Source of the DNA: Bacillus sp. JCM 19058
GTDB taxonomy: Bacteria > Bacillota > Bacilli > Bacillales_H > Bacillaceae_D
Direction: 5' to 3'
Assembly (NCBI GenBank): GCA_001310555.1
Contig: BAXO01000048.1
Coordinates: forward strand, 1-41,688
DNA length: 41,688 nt
The stretch's first letter is position 1; every line of letters starts with the position of its first letter. The notes under the pieces were generated by a model. The model searched no databases and had not been told where the DNA came from. It was given only the letters and a program-made list of their open reading frames with translations. Shown here piece after piece: positions 27,733 to 37,165 of this stretch. The translations under genes were made by a program, and so were the position numbers.

Positions 27733-28750
27733 ATGAAACCAATTATTACTGGAATAATTATAATCCTCGTTCTGTTAGCCTATCCTCCTGAAGCATTCGC
27801 TGCAGACAAGGAGGAGCTGACTTTAGAACACAAAAATGAAAAACGCCTTGAGCTCTATAAAAAAAACAGCGGCGCTCACAAACATCCCATGGTATTATTT
27901 AGCTGCCGTCGACTCGTATGAACGCGGGCTGAGACGCTCACTACGTGACCGTCCCGTCGAAGAAGTTGATCGGAATATTTTATTCTCCTCGTAATTGGGC
28001 TGGACCGCTTAACCCAGAGCTCGAGGATCGGGATCCTTTGTCCATTAGCCTGTTTAATGGCGTAGGGCTTGACGGAAACGGTGATGGTATTGCCGATCGA
28101 AATGATGACGAGGATCTACTTTATACGTTTGCCAAACATTTGGAAACTTACGGATTTTCAAAACAAGACTTTCGCATCGCTTTATGGGAATACTATCAGC
28201 GTGAACAAACCGTTTCGATTATTTCCGGTCACGCTGATGTCTTTAAGAAATTCGGTCACGTTAATCTCAATGATCATGCTTTCCCCCTTCCTCTCAATCA
28301 TAGTTACAGCTATAGAAGCACTTGGGGAGCACGGCGTGGCTGGGGGGGAAGAAGGATACATGAAGGAACAGATATTTTTGCAGGTTACAATGTCCCCGTA
28401 CTCTCGACATCTTATGGAGTAGTTGAAGAAAAAGGCTGGAACATGTACGGCGGCTGGCGTATCGGAATTCGGGATATCGATAATATTTATCATTATTACG
28501 CTCATTTAAGCGGATTTGAAAAAGGGATTGAAAAAGGAAGTATCGTTGCTCCTAGCGATGTTGTCGGCTACATCGGCAGCTCCGGCTATGGTAAACCAGG
28601 GACACAAGGGAAGTTCCCCCTCACCTTCATTACGGTGTATATCGTGATAACGGCTATACCGAATGGTCGTACGATCCGTTCCCTTCATTAAAAAAAGTGG
28701 GAGCGAAAAGCCTACCAAGATCGAAAAAAGAAAAAATAATACGTGGCTAA
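27733..28750 (+). CDS. lytH: LytH-like M23 peptidase (sporulation cortex), frameshifted
   Basis: LytH trims cortex peptide side chains to single L-Ala, an L-Ala-D-Glu endopeptidase in B. subtilis (yunA). The start ATG 27733 follows AAAGGAG. Residues 1-22 form a signal/anchor. The mature part has WYYLAAVDSYERGLRRSLRD, then the M23 motifs: HEGTDI (Zn His and Asp), HYYAHLSG, and after correcting a C-run break near 28617, PPHLHYGVYRDN (HLHYG motif). A second break lies near 27890. About 338 residues. A GATACAAT element about 50 bases upstream could be a promoter -10, but the sigma factor is unclear. Confidence 0.9.
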
Positions 28751-28828
28751 GTGACACGTATCAGCTCGGAAATGGGTATGATGGGAATCCTGTATTCATC
28801 CTGTTTTTACGTACCATTTATGATCGAG

Positions 28829-28872
28829 AAAAAACGAGCGTGAGAATCGATCGTCTCACGCTCGTTTTTTCG
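28829..28872. terminator. Strong bidirectional terminator after lytH and metS
   Basis: AAAAAACGAGCGTGAGA (28829-28845) pairs with TCTCACGCTCGTTTTTT (28854-28870), loop ATCGATCG. On the minus strand it overlaps the last codons of the MetS-like gene. Confidence 0.9.
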
Positions 28873-28986
28873 TATTTAGTTTTTCTTTTTGTTTCTCTAC
28901 TCTGACCGCATTGGCAATACTAAGTCCCATGCCTCCCCAAATAATAACTATCCCAACGATCATCATGACAATGGCACCGAGCTCAT
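28856..28986 (-). CDS. MetS-like small subunit of the NSS transporter, one frameshift
   Basis: A single-helix membrane protein of about 43 residues: ELGAIVMMIVGIVIIWGGMG followed by LSIANAVRVEKQKEKL. This matches the MetS family, short proteins needed by some bacterial NSS amino-acid importers. The ATG (28984-28986) is one base out of frame with the body, so one base is missing after the start codon. GGAGGAG lies six to eight bases upstream, inside the end of the transporter gene. It is one base downstream of the transporter stop. Confidence 0.78.
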
Positions 28987-28987
28987 G

Positions 28988-30525
28988 TTAATCTCCTCCT
29001 TCTTCTGACTTCATATCGGAAGAGAGCTTCAATGTTTGTTTTTTCCATTTAAAGGAAGTGAACGCAAATCCGACAATGATGACAGCAATAATGACAATCC
29101 ATCCGTATTGTATAAGAAAGGAAGTCGGGTATCCTTCATAATTTTCATTAATGTTGATCAGGATATTCTGTACAGTCATATACCCAAGCACGAACGGCGT
29201 AATGATACCGAGACAGATTTTCCACCATAAGCCTATTTTAAAATCTGAAATGCTATTCGTATGCTTTTGGAGCTCCGGCAATTTTCGCAAAAACCAAGCA
29301 ACCGCAACAACCGATACTAAACCTGCCAAAGCAACTCCGAACTGGTTGATAAAATAATCCACAGTATCCAGGAAGAACATACCGCCCTGAGAAGCATAAA
29401 TTAACGAAATTAGCGCCGTTAATCCACCGCCAAAAGCAACGGCTTTCGTCCGTGAAACGTTGAATTTATCTTGTATAGCCGATACATACGTTTGGACAAT
29501 AGAAATGAGTGAGGTTAAGCCTGCAAGAAATAGCGATGCAAAAAATAGAAAACCGAAAAAGCTATTCATTCCCGGAAAAGCATTTATAATCGCCGGGAAA
29601 ACGACAAAAGCCAAGCCAATTCCAGCATTGGCAACCTCATCGACACCCACTCCGGTCGTATGCGCCATAAAGCCCAACGCCGCAAACACACCGATACCAG
29701 CAAGCAGTTCAAAACCAGAATTACTAAATCCTGTAATAAACGCGTTGTTATTAATGTCCGATTTCCGCGGCAAGTAGCTGGCATAAGTTATCATGATCGC
29801 AAAGCCGATCGATAAACTAAAGAATATTTGTCCGTACGCCGCAACCCAAACACTTGGAGAAAAAAAATATCCGCCCAGTCTGGCTTGAAGAAAGCCTCCA
29901 ACCCAATAATAGCGCCCTCCAACGTTATTGCGCGTATAACGATAAGCAAAAACATACCGACGAGCAAAGGTATACAAATACGGTTCGCCCATTCAATCCC
30001 GCGTTTCACACCTTTAAACAACAAGCTTAAAACAATAATCCAGACAACAACTAAAGGCACGAACACTCCACCAACGATTGAGCCAAAATCGCCTGGTCCG
30101 CCGCCTGAAACTAAATCTACTCTTTGTAAATATTGCTCCATTAGAAATCCTTCAGTATCATCGCCCCATTTTAAGCCGAAGGAAAAATAACTAAACGACA
30201 TCGCCCAAGCGACGATGACCGAATAGTAGGTCGCAATGACAAACGAAATCGCTACTTGCCACCAGCCGATCCATTCCGTCTTTTTATTCACACGCGCATA
30301 AGTAAGAGGGGATGAGCCCCGATATTTTTGCCCTAAAGTAAATTCCATAATCAATAACGGGATTCCCGCTGTAAGCAAAGCAAATAAATAAGGAAGAAAG
30401 AAAGCCCCTCCCCCATTCTCATAAGCAACATAAGGAAAGCGCCAAATATTTCCGAGACCGATTGCTGAGCCGACGGCGGCCAGAATGAATCCTGCTCGCG
30501 TTCCCCATTGTTCTCTTTTTTCCAT
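28988..30525 (-). CDS. Sodium:neurotransmitter symporter family (NSS) transporter, one frameshift
   Basis: An Na+-coupled amino-acid importer of the LeuT fold. The N-terminal sodium-site motif is GFILAAVGSAIGLGNIWRFP, followed by GGGAFFLPYLFALLTAGIP. The 3' part has GFAIMITYASYLPR (TM6 region) and TM8-type GLTSLISIVQTYVSAI. A T run of eight near 29862 breaks the frame. Corrected length is about 511 residues, normal. The start is ATG 30523-30525. The downstream MetS-like subunit suggests methionine/alanine or similar neutral substrates; the true substrate is not deducible. Confidence 0.92.
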
Positions 30526-30579
30526 TCATCTTACTCCTTTCAAAGTGATTTTATTAGCAGCTCGTATCTGTTTGAAAAA

Positions 30580-30632
30580 AAATTGTAGGGAGTTGCCCTG
30601 CTATTAAATAAGCTTCACGACGAACTCCCTCT
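30580..30632 (-). terminator. Terminator of the NhaC-family gene
   Basis: On the minus strand AGGGAGTT pairs with AACTCCCT around a long loop that has its own small stem (AGCTTATTTAATAGC), followed by ACAATTTTTTTT. It lies 60 bases past the antiporter stop and just ahead of the NSS gene. Confidence 0.65.
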
Positions 30633-30653
30633 AAATTGTCATAGCTTCCGCTG

Positions 30654-30681
30654 ATTGTTATCTGATTATACTGATAACAAT
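30654..30681. repeat. Inverted repeat just past the NhaC-family stop
   Basis: ATTGTTATC (30654-30662) is repeated inverted as GATAACAAT (30673-30681) around TGATTATACT. There is no U tract, so it could be an operator for the NSS operon. The -10-like TATAAT within its loop on the minus strand supports a promoter-operator, weakly. Confidence 0.4.
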
Positions 30682-30689
30682 TACATTTG

Positions 30690-32301
30690 TCAAAACGCCT
30701 TGCTCCTTTGTCTATGAACGGTTTGCCTCAAAAGCAGTACTGCCCCACTGAGTAGCACAAGACCCGCCAGCAAGCCTAAAATTGCACTGCCTGTCGCTCC
30801 AAGTACTAAATAGGCAATCACTGAAATACCCGCAACGATAAGCGTGTAAGGGAGCTGGGTCAAGACATGATCAATATGAGTACTGCCTGCCCCTGCAGAC
30901 GATAAGATCGTTGTGTCCGAAATCGGAGAACAATGATCTCCGAAAATCGCACCCGCTAATACCGCAGCAAGCATCGGCAGCAGCATGTCAATTTGAATGA
31001 CTGCAGCCATTTCTCCTGCAATTGGCAACAATAGTGAAAAGGTTCCCCAAGACGTTCCCGTCGATAGCGCGGCAAAGCCTGCGACAAGAAAAAGCAATAC
31101 GGGTAAAAGCATCACTGGAATCGTTCCGTCAATTAACGATGCTAAATATTGGCCTGTACCCAATTCGCTAATGATCTCAATCATCATCCAGGCGAGGATC
31201 AGAATATAGATCGCTGGAAGCATTGATTTTATTCCAGAGCCAAGCGCTCTAGTAAAGTCGCGTAACGGGAGCTTTGCCAGGAACGCCGAGAGCGCGGCTA
31301 TCGCAAAGCCAATGAGTCCGCCATAGACAAGTGAAACTGCCACATCCATATTTTCAAAAATAGACAGTAGCGTGAGCTCCCCTTCCGTTGCTGCCGCTCC
31401 GGTCAGAAGCATAAAGATGACCGTGGAACAAACAAGTGCTGTTAACGGCCAGACAAGGTAGCCGACCTTTCCAACATTACCGCTCATTTCATCAGGCTCT
31501 GCCTTAGACAGCTGAGAGCCTGGTGCAACCAACTCGCCTGTTTGCTGTGCTCTATTTTCATGGATCTTCATCTGACCGATGTCGAGCTTAAAAATAACGA
31601 CCGCTATCATGAAGATAATCGCAAGCAGAGCATAATAATTCATCGGTATTAGTAATATAAATGCTTGAATAGCTTCATATTCAGTAACGCTATGCATCGT
31701 TAAAATTCCAGCGATAATCGTAATGATATACGCACCCCAGCTCGAAATCGGGGCGAGAACACACATCGGTGCGGCCGTGGAATCGATCAAATAAGCAAGC
31801 TTAGCTCTAGAGAGTCGATGTCGATCAGTTACCGGGCGGCTAATATGCCCAACCGCGATACAATTAAAATAATCGTCTATAAAAATAAGAAACCCAAGAA
31901 CAATCGTTAACAGCTGTGCACCAACCGTGTTTTCACCCGCTTCATTGCCCATTCTCCGAAGGCGCGGCTTCCGCCGGAAATAATCATTAAAGCAGCCATC
32001 ATACCGAGCAGCAATAAAAACAAAATGATAAAAAAAATTCCCACGTGTTCAAAGCGAAGCCTGACTGTGCCATCGCCGTATGAATCGAGGATAGGCTGAG
32101 CGTTTCAGGGGACTCAAAATCAAAAATGATCCGTACAAAAATCTCATAAATCATGACACATGCTGCCAACGGATCAAAGCCGTTCAACATTAGTGCTCCT
32201 ACAACGATCCCAAGCCCAAGGGATAATAGGACCTTCCGCGTGATGATCACCATAGCCAAGGCAAGAACTGGTGGGATTAATGAATAAATTGATAGTTCCA
32301 T
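30690..32301 (-). CDS. NhaC-family Na+/H+ antiporter, predicted lysine transporter (LysW type), one frameshift
   Basis: A polytopic membrane protein of about 536 residues. The NhaC signature is GAIFGDHCSPISDTTILSSA, and LGFLIFIDDYFNCIAVG is the conserved ion-pathway helix. The N-terminus MELSIYSLIPPVLALAMVII is typical. Frame breaks near 32015 and 31940 separate the first TM helices. By sequence alone it would be called an Na+/H+ antiporter. The lysine riboswitch directly upstream (32400-32565) instead predicts lysine transport, as noted for riboswitch-controlled NhaC-type proteins in other Firmicutes. The start is ATG 32299-32301. Confidence 0.88.
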
Positions 32302-32330
32302 CTAACATTCTCCTTGTTTCGGGAAATGGC

Positions 32331-32369
32331 TAAAATATAAAAAGACAATAATGGTTCCCCATTATTGTC
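32331..32369 (-). terminator. Attenuator terminator of the lysine riboswitch
   Basis: On the minus strand GACAATAATGG pairs with CCATTATTGTC (11 bp, loop GGAA), followed by TTTTTATATTTT. It lies between the riboswitch aptamer and the start codon, the position of the lysine-stabilised terminator. Confidence 0.85.
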
Positions 32370-32399
32370 CACTAATTTGACAACTGTTAGCCCCATCCT

Positions 32400-32565
32400 C
32401 AGTAGTTCTCCCTGTTTTTTTTACAGGACAGTGCTGCATTTGTTCAATACAGCCCCAGCAAAAAAAGAGCCGACCCTCTTTTTTGCTTCGGCAAATTTCC
32501 CTTTCAACTTCGCTCAACGCTGTCGACTCCCGAAGCCTACTGATAAAACCTGCGCCTCTACCTCA
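32400..32565 (-). promoter_or_regulatory. Lysine riboswitch (L box)
   Basis: The minus strand carries the conserved L-box blocks in order: GGTAGAGGCGCAGG (32549-32562), AGTAGGCTTCGGGAG, GAAAGGGAAA, GCCGAAGCAAAAAAG with its stem partner CTTTTTTTGCTGG, GGGCTGTATTGAACAAATG, and GGGAGAACTACTGAGG. These match the B. subtilis lysC leader pattern. Lysine binding should favour the terminator at 32331-32369 and shut off the NhaC-family gene. Confidence 0.92.
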
Positions 32566-32628
32566 TCTCACCGATGAGGTTATTTTATTCAATTCCGTTT
32601 ACCATCCTAGCATTTTTTCAATATAACA

Positions 32629-33399
32629 TCAATGATTTTCTTGCCCCTCGCCTGTTTCCGGCATTGGAGGAGCGACAATCATTCCTCCCCCTCCCTCAAG
32701 ATAATAATTTGGAACAGGTCCATTAAGAATAGCAAACCCGATCGGAAAAGTAACTTCGACTGTTTCTGTTACAACATCAAACGGAATAATTATTTCGACA
32801 TCGACCTCAATAAATATATCTAAGGAAACCCTCGTACTATTAATGCTCACACGCTCCACTTTATCTCTCAGGTCAGCATTCACATCACTGACAGTTGAAA
32901 ATCGAATCGGCACCGTCGGACCAAGATTTGCGAGCAAAGCGTTATTTGTCGCCCGACCAAGGGGAATTTCATGAACGATCCCGCTTCTTCCGTCCTGTCG
33001 GTTCGTCGCCTCCCCGTCGCTCGTTATTTCTCCAGACCGTACAGCTCGCAGCTGCGTGGCAATTTCATTCATCGTCGCCCCCATGATTTGTGTATACATT
33101 TGTGTATCATATACCATCGAAGTAACATAGCCATTTTCATTACGCTCAAACACAATTAATTCATTAATATCAATGATTTCTCCTAACTGATTCGACAAGG
33201 CCGAATTGATTGAGTGCGTCGCTATATTTTGAATCTCCATTTCGGCAATCCGTGTTAATGTCGGTTTTAGCTGACGATCAATATAAATTAGGCTGAGTAT
33301 CGTCAAAAAAATAAACACACAAGAGGAAAGAAGCAGTGTGTAGCGAAATGGCAAAGCCTCCTTCTGCGATTGGGTTTTAATTGGTCTTCTAATGGCCAC
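32629..33399 (-). CDS. yunB: Sporulation protein YunB
   Basis: A 256-residue protein with one N-terminal TM helix (YTLLLSSCVFIFLTILSLIY) and an outside domain: EMEIQNIATHSINSALSNQL, GATMNEIATQLRAV and VPIRFSTVSDVNADLRD. YunB is a mother-cell sporulation protein needed for full spore formation in B. subtilis. The frame is intact. The start is GTG 33397-33399, seven bases behind AAAGGGGG. Confidence 0.9.
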   Translation of the reverse strand: MAIRRPIKTQSQKEALPFRYTLLLSSCVFIFLTILSLIYIDRQLKPTLTRIAEMEIQNIATHSINSALSNQLGEIIDINELIVFERNENGYVTSMVYDTQMYTQIMGATMNEIATQLRAVRSGEITSDGEATNRQDGRSGIVHEIPLGRATNNALLANLGPTVPIRFSTVSDVNADLRDKVERVSINSTRVSLDIFIEVDVEIIIPFDVVTETVEVTFPIGFAILNGPVPNYYLEGGGGMIVAPPMPETGEGQENH

Positions 33400-33418
33400 A
33401 TGAAAACCCCCTTTGTCT

Positions 33419-33427
33419 TATTGTATG
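33419..33427 (-). promoter_or_regulatory. Candidate sporulation (sigma-E/K) -10 of yunB
   Basis: CATACAATA on the minus strand fits the -10 patterns of both sigma-E (CATACANT) and sigma-K (CATANNNTA). An AC lies 15 bases upstream. Placement about 20 bases before the start codon is close. The B. subtilis gene is made in the mother cell. Confidence 0.4.
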
Positions 33428-33761
33428 CAAGGGGGATAAGTCGTTTGCCTATTAAATTCAAAAGCGAAAAAAGGCAGGCATTGCCCGCCCTTGTCCTTGT
33501 TTGGCTTGTTAATTCGCCTGCTTTATTCATACGTCAGCCTCAGCTGTTCGGCTGAGATTCAGTGCCAAGTATTTCAGCTTCTAGACTGTCTTGTTGTAAT
33601 CCAAGACTCGACGTGGACTAGAAGAATTTTTCAGCGGATTGTAGCAGACTCCGCGTTGTTCGTTCTATGCTGCCTCGATCGCTGTTTGTTACCCTACCTT
33701 GAACTTCTGACACCCATACGCATGTGAACCGTCCGTTTCGACTAACTTTTCTTTCCGAGCA

Positions 33762-34250
33762 TTAGCGCTTAGTCCGTTCGTATAAACGGAATTGATGAGC
33801 GTAACTATTCTTTTCGTCAACGTTGCCTTCCTCCACTGCTTTCAGCTGCCACTGGGAATCATCGAGCTCTGGGAAAAACGTATCTCCCTCAAACTCAGCA
33901 TCAATATACGTAAGATAGATGCGCTCGACATCCTCCCAAAACAGCTTAAACAGTTCGGTTCCGCCGATCAAAAAGATTTCTTTTTCTTGCTCAGCTAACG
34001 CCAGCACCTCTTCACGACTGTGCAAGACCTCACAGCCTCGTGCCGTAAAATCCTGATTTCGAGTCAGAATGACATTTTTTTCGCTTTGGCAAAGGCTTTC
34101 CGATCGATTGAAACGTTTTTCGCCCCATGACGATCGTATGTCCTGATGTTGTCCGCTTAAAATGGGCGAGATCCGCCGGAAGGTGCCAAGCATGCTATTA
34201 TCCTTTCCGATGACACGGTTCTTGCTCATTGCCAATATAAACGAGATCAT
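33762..34250 (-). CDS. folA: Dihydrofolate reductase with an out-of-frame internal segment
   Basis: DHFR reduces dihydrofolate for the thymidylate cycle. N- and C-terminal parts are typical: [19 protein letters not shown], and [20 protein letters not shown] followed by [20 protein letters not shown]. Between about 34080 and 34195 the open frame is not DHFR. The adjacent frame there reads [13 protein letters not shown], then [19 protein letters not shown], the true DHFR sequence including the NADPH-binding [10 protein letters not shown]. So one C is missing after the ATG at 34195 and one A is extra near 34082, and the frame stays open by chance. The ATG overlaps the thyA stop. Confidence 0.93.
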   Translation of the reverse strand: MISFILAMSKNRVIGKDNSMLGTFRRISPILSGQHQDIRSSWGEKRFNRSESLCQSEKNVILTRNQDFTARGCEVLHSREEVLALAEQEKEIFLIGGTELFKLFWEDVERIYLTYIDAEFEGDTFFPELDDSQWQLKAVEEGNVDEKNSYAHQFRLYERTKR

Positions 34251-35040
34251 ACCGAAATCTCCCCTTTAATAGTAGGGTATGGCTCATAATGAAGCAGTTC
34301 AAAATCGTCGATACTGAATTCAAAGATGGAAGAGACATGCGGATTAATCTTCATTGTCGGTAACGGGCGCGGCTCTCTACTAAGTTGAAGCTTCACTTGC
34401 TCTAGATGATTTTGATAAATATGAGCGTCTCCCATCGTATGTACAAACTCTCCCGGCTTCAAGTCAGTCACTTGAGCAATCATCATTGTTAATAGCGCAT
34501 AAGAGGCGATGTTAAAAGGCACGCCAAGAAAAATATCCGCACTGCGCTGGTACAGCTGGCAGGAAAGCTTACCCTCATGAACATAAAACTGAAATAAGCA
34601 ATGACATGGAGCAAGGGCCATATCTTCAATTTCAGCCGCATTCCAGGCACTGACGATCAGCCGCCTCGAATCAGGCTTGTCCTAATTTGCTCAATTAGCT
34701 GGCTAATTTGATCGAGCGTTTTTCCATTCGCTCCTTCCCAAGAGCGCCATTGCTTTCCATAAATTGGACCTAATTCCCCGGCTTCATCGGCCCACTCGTT
34801 CCATATTCTTACTTTATTTTCCTGTAAATATCGAATATTCGTTTCACCTTTAAGAAACCAAAGCAATTCATGGATAATGGAACGTAAGTGGAGCTTTTTT
34901 GTCGTCAAGGCCGGAAAGCCTTCCTCCAGATTGAAACGCATTTGATAACCAAAAACACTAATTGTGCCTGTCCCTGTACGATCGGACTTTTTCGCTCCCG
35001 TCGTCAGCACATGCTCACACAAATCCAAGTATTGTTTCAT
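34247..35040 (-). CDS. thyA: Thymidylate synthase (ThyA type), one frameshift
   Basis: Methylates dUMP to dTMP, producing dihydrofolate for the overlapping folA. Motifs are [57 protein letters not shown], the catalytic [10 protein letters not shown] and [18 protein letters not shown]. Two short breaks lie near 34655. The 264-residue length is standard for ThyA. The start is ATG 35038-35040 behind GAGAGGGAAG. Confidence 0.95.
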
Positions 35041-35210
35041 GTTCTTCCCTCTCCTTTGCCTTTCACAATCGTTCTCTTTTTTTAATTGTACCATTTATTG
35101 CACGAGTTCAAAATTGAGACGCTAGCCTTTACAATGATTGAACTCGTTTGATTACGCTGAAAATCAGGCGGAAACCATCCTCCACCTGATTGAACACTTA
35201 CCTGAACGAT

Positions 35211-35338
35211 TTAAGGCGAGCGACTCTCCTCTACGTATTGCTTGATGGGAATATTTCCCTCGATCGAATATCCGGAAAGGCAGTTATCCGTTCAAGTAGG
35301 AAGAACGATTCTCCAAATAACAGCAGATTTTCTTTCAT
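35211..35338 (-). CDS. Possible small protein downstream of yunC, frameshifted
   Basis: ATG 35336-35338 lies behind AGAGGACAGGG, 11 bases after the yunC stop. It reads MKENLLLFGESFFLLERITA, then in the next frame GYSIEGNIPIKQYVEESRSP to TAA 35211-35213. I do not recognise it, and the frame change makes it uncertain. A separate hairpin, ACGAGTTCA (35102-35110) with TGAACTCGT (35139-35147), lies downstream and may terminate it. Confidence 0.3.
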
Positions 35339-35349
35339 ACCCTGTCCTC

Positions 35350-35670
35350 TTAGTTAGTAATCCCTCTCATCTTTAATAAAGCATCCTTGCCTTTCATGCC
35401 AACGATCACTCCAAGCTCCTCGGCTGCAATCGTTACAGACTCGAGCGGTGCTTCTAATAGTTGCTCAATATTTCTTACACCGATAGCTCGGCCAGCAACG
35501 ATTTTACGCTCCTTTAACTTTTCATTTTCATTAAATAAAGCAATATCAAGCGCCCCGCACATAATATATCCGGTATCATTAGCAACAGCCATCAAGTTCG
35601 TTTTCGGTAGCTTGACCGTTACTGCGACAAACATCTCATTTTCAATGACGATCGGATTCATTTCAATCAT
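35350..35670 (-). CDS. yunC: YunC (DUF1805) protein
   Basis: A 106-residue protein matching B. subtilis YunC: EMNPIVIENEMFVAVTVKLP, LMAVANDTGYIMCGALDIAL, VAGRAIGVRNIEQLLEAPLE and the end GMKGKDALLKM. The family has no firm function. The frame is intact. It sits just downstream of yunD as in B. subtilis. Confidence 0.92.
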   Translation of the reverse strand: MIEMNPIVIENEMFVAVTVKLPKTNLMAVANDTGYIMCGALDIALFNENEKLKERKIVAGRAIGVRNIEQLLEAPLESVTIAAEELGVIVGMKGKDALLKMRGITN

Positions 35671-35734
35671 TGTCTCACGCCCCTTTCTTCTCCTTCATTC
35701 CAAGGTATGAAAGAGGAAAAGGGATGTGCCTGGC

Positions 35735-37102
35735 TCATGGCCAATTTTGTGCAAGCTTCCAAGCTAAAATATCGCGTAAAAGCTCCGGCATGAAATAAAT
35801 CTTCTCTTCCGCTTCGTAAATCGATGGGTACAAATGACCAAAGGTATACATATCCAAAGTTGCCAGCTCATATACTCTTTCTTCTTGCAGGGGCTCACCA
35901 AGAATATAAATTGCCTCGACTTGCTCTTCTCGATTTAAAGACACCTCGATCCCCGTGAATATCATTCGACCGAGTATCTTGCCTCGAAAACCAAAACCTT
36001 TCAGCTTCAATGTGCGAAGTTCGCGAGTAAAGGAACGAATAATCGCCTCACGTAGCTGCCGTCCCGTTAGATTGACGATACAAGGATTGATCGGATGCGG
36101 ACAGGTTCGGTGAATATCTCCCTTAGTAATCGGACCTTGCTCAAGTGAATTGAGCAAAACACCCGCATTGAGCATCGCTATTTCCTTGTTGCACCATTCG
36201 GCTAAAGCCGAACAAAGAAGCTGGGTTAGCTCCGTTTCCTGCTGCCATAATACCGGCATCGTCATAGGAAGGTGACTAACGACTTCAGCTAGGCTAACGC
36301 GTGCTTCCTCATCAAGTCTTGCGAGCAGCTGCTCAGTTGCTCGATCAGCCGTCAGTTGAGTTGCGTCCCAAATCCGTGCCTCGGATTCAACAACTCTCTT
36401 TCTATGGAAATCAAAGGCAAGATTAATTTCACCTAAATATTTCCCTTGTTTGCCGACTTGAGTAATTAACGTGCCGTAGACTCGTTTCCCCTTCTCTAGC
36501 AAGTGATGGGAGTGGGAGCCGACGATCACATCGATCCCTTCAATCGTTTCAGCAATTTCCTCATCGCGAAACAAGCCTAAATGAGACATCAAAATAACGA
36601 CATCAACCTGCTGACGCACTTCTTCGACTAAATCGCGAAGTGGCTCAAATGTTGAGTCCATGCTCCAGCCTAGCTGTTCGTATAAATGCGTGAACGGGGC
36701 CGTCCAGCCAATCAGTCCAACACGGAGGCCGCTTGCAAACGCATGAATAGCATAAGGCTTGACCCATTGAGGTCTCGTCCGATCCCGCTCAAATAAATTA
36801 GCAACGATGACTGGGAATCTCGCTTGCTCATATAATTGCTCAAGCTGCGCTTTTGAAAAGGTGATTCCTTCGTTATTGCCGATCGTTGCATAATCAACCC
36901 CCGCCTCGTTCAATAATGCGACATTTCCTTTTCCTTCTGTTGCCTCAGTCATCGAATGACAGCGATCCGTGTGATCGCCAAGCTCAAGAAAGAGCGTTGA
37001 TTCATTGCGGTGCTTCTTGACATGACCGACAATTTGCGCCCAATGGTCGAAGCTGCTGTGAATATCGTTTGTATGATATAGCGTTATTTGTTCAATTAGC
37101 AA
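35735..37102 (-). CDS. yunD: Metallophosphatase/5'-nucleotidase family protein YunD
   Basis: A 455-residue two-domain enzyme. The calcineurin-like domain has ITLYHTNDIHSSFDHW (DxH metal ligands), LFLELGDHTDRCHSM (GDxxD), GNNEG, where the usual His of GNHE is replaced by Asn, VVILMSHLG and IDVIVGSHSHH. The C-terminal 5'-nucleotidase domain has NAGVLLNSLEQGPITKGDIH and GRQLREAI. No signal peptide is seen, so it is cytosolic, unlike most 5'-nucleotidases. Substrates are probably nucleotides or cyclic nucleotides. Frame intact. Confidence 0.92.
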   Translation of the reverse strand: MLIEQITLYHTNDIHSSFDHWAQIVGHVKKHRNESTLFLELGDHTDRCHSMTEATEGKGNVALLNEAGVDYATIGNNEGITFSKAQLEQLYEQARFPVIVANLFERDRTRPQWVKPYAIHAFASGLRVGLIGWTAPFTHLYEQLGWSMDSTFEPLRDLVEEVRQQVDVVILMSHLGLFRDEEIAETIEGIDVIVGSHSHHLLEKGKRVYGTLITQVGKQGKYLGEINLAFDFHRKRVVESEARIWDATQLTADRATEQLLARLDEEARVSLAEVVSHLPMTMPVLWQQETELTQLLCSALAEWCNKEIAMLNAGVLLNSLEQGPITKGDIHRTCPHPINPCIVNLTGRQLREAIIRSFTRELRTLKLKGFGFRGKILGRMIFTGIEVSLNREEQVEAIYILGEPLQEERVYELATLDMYTFGHLYPSIYEAEEKIYFMPELLRDILAWKLAQNWP

Positions 37103-37165
37103 ACACTCTCCCCCATTCCCATACTCAAGCTCAGAAGGATGAACGCGAGCTCAGCCTTCCTTTTT

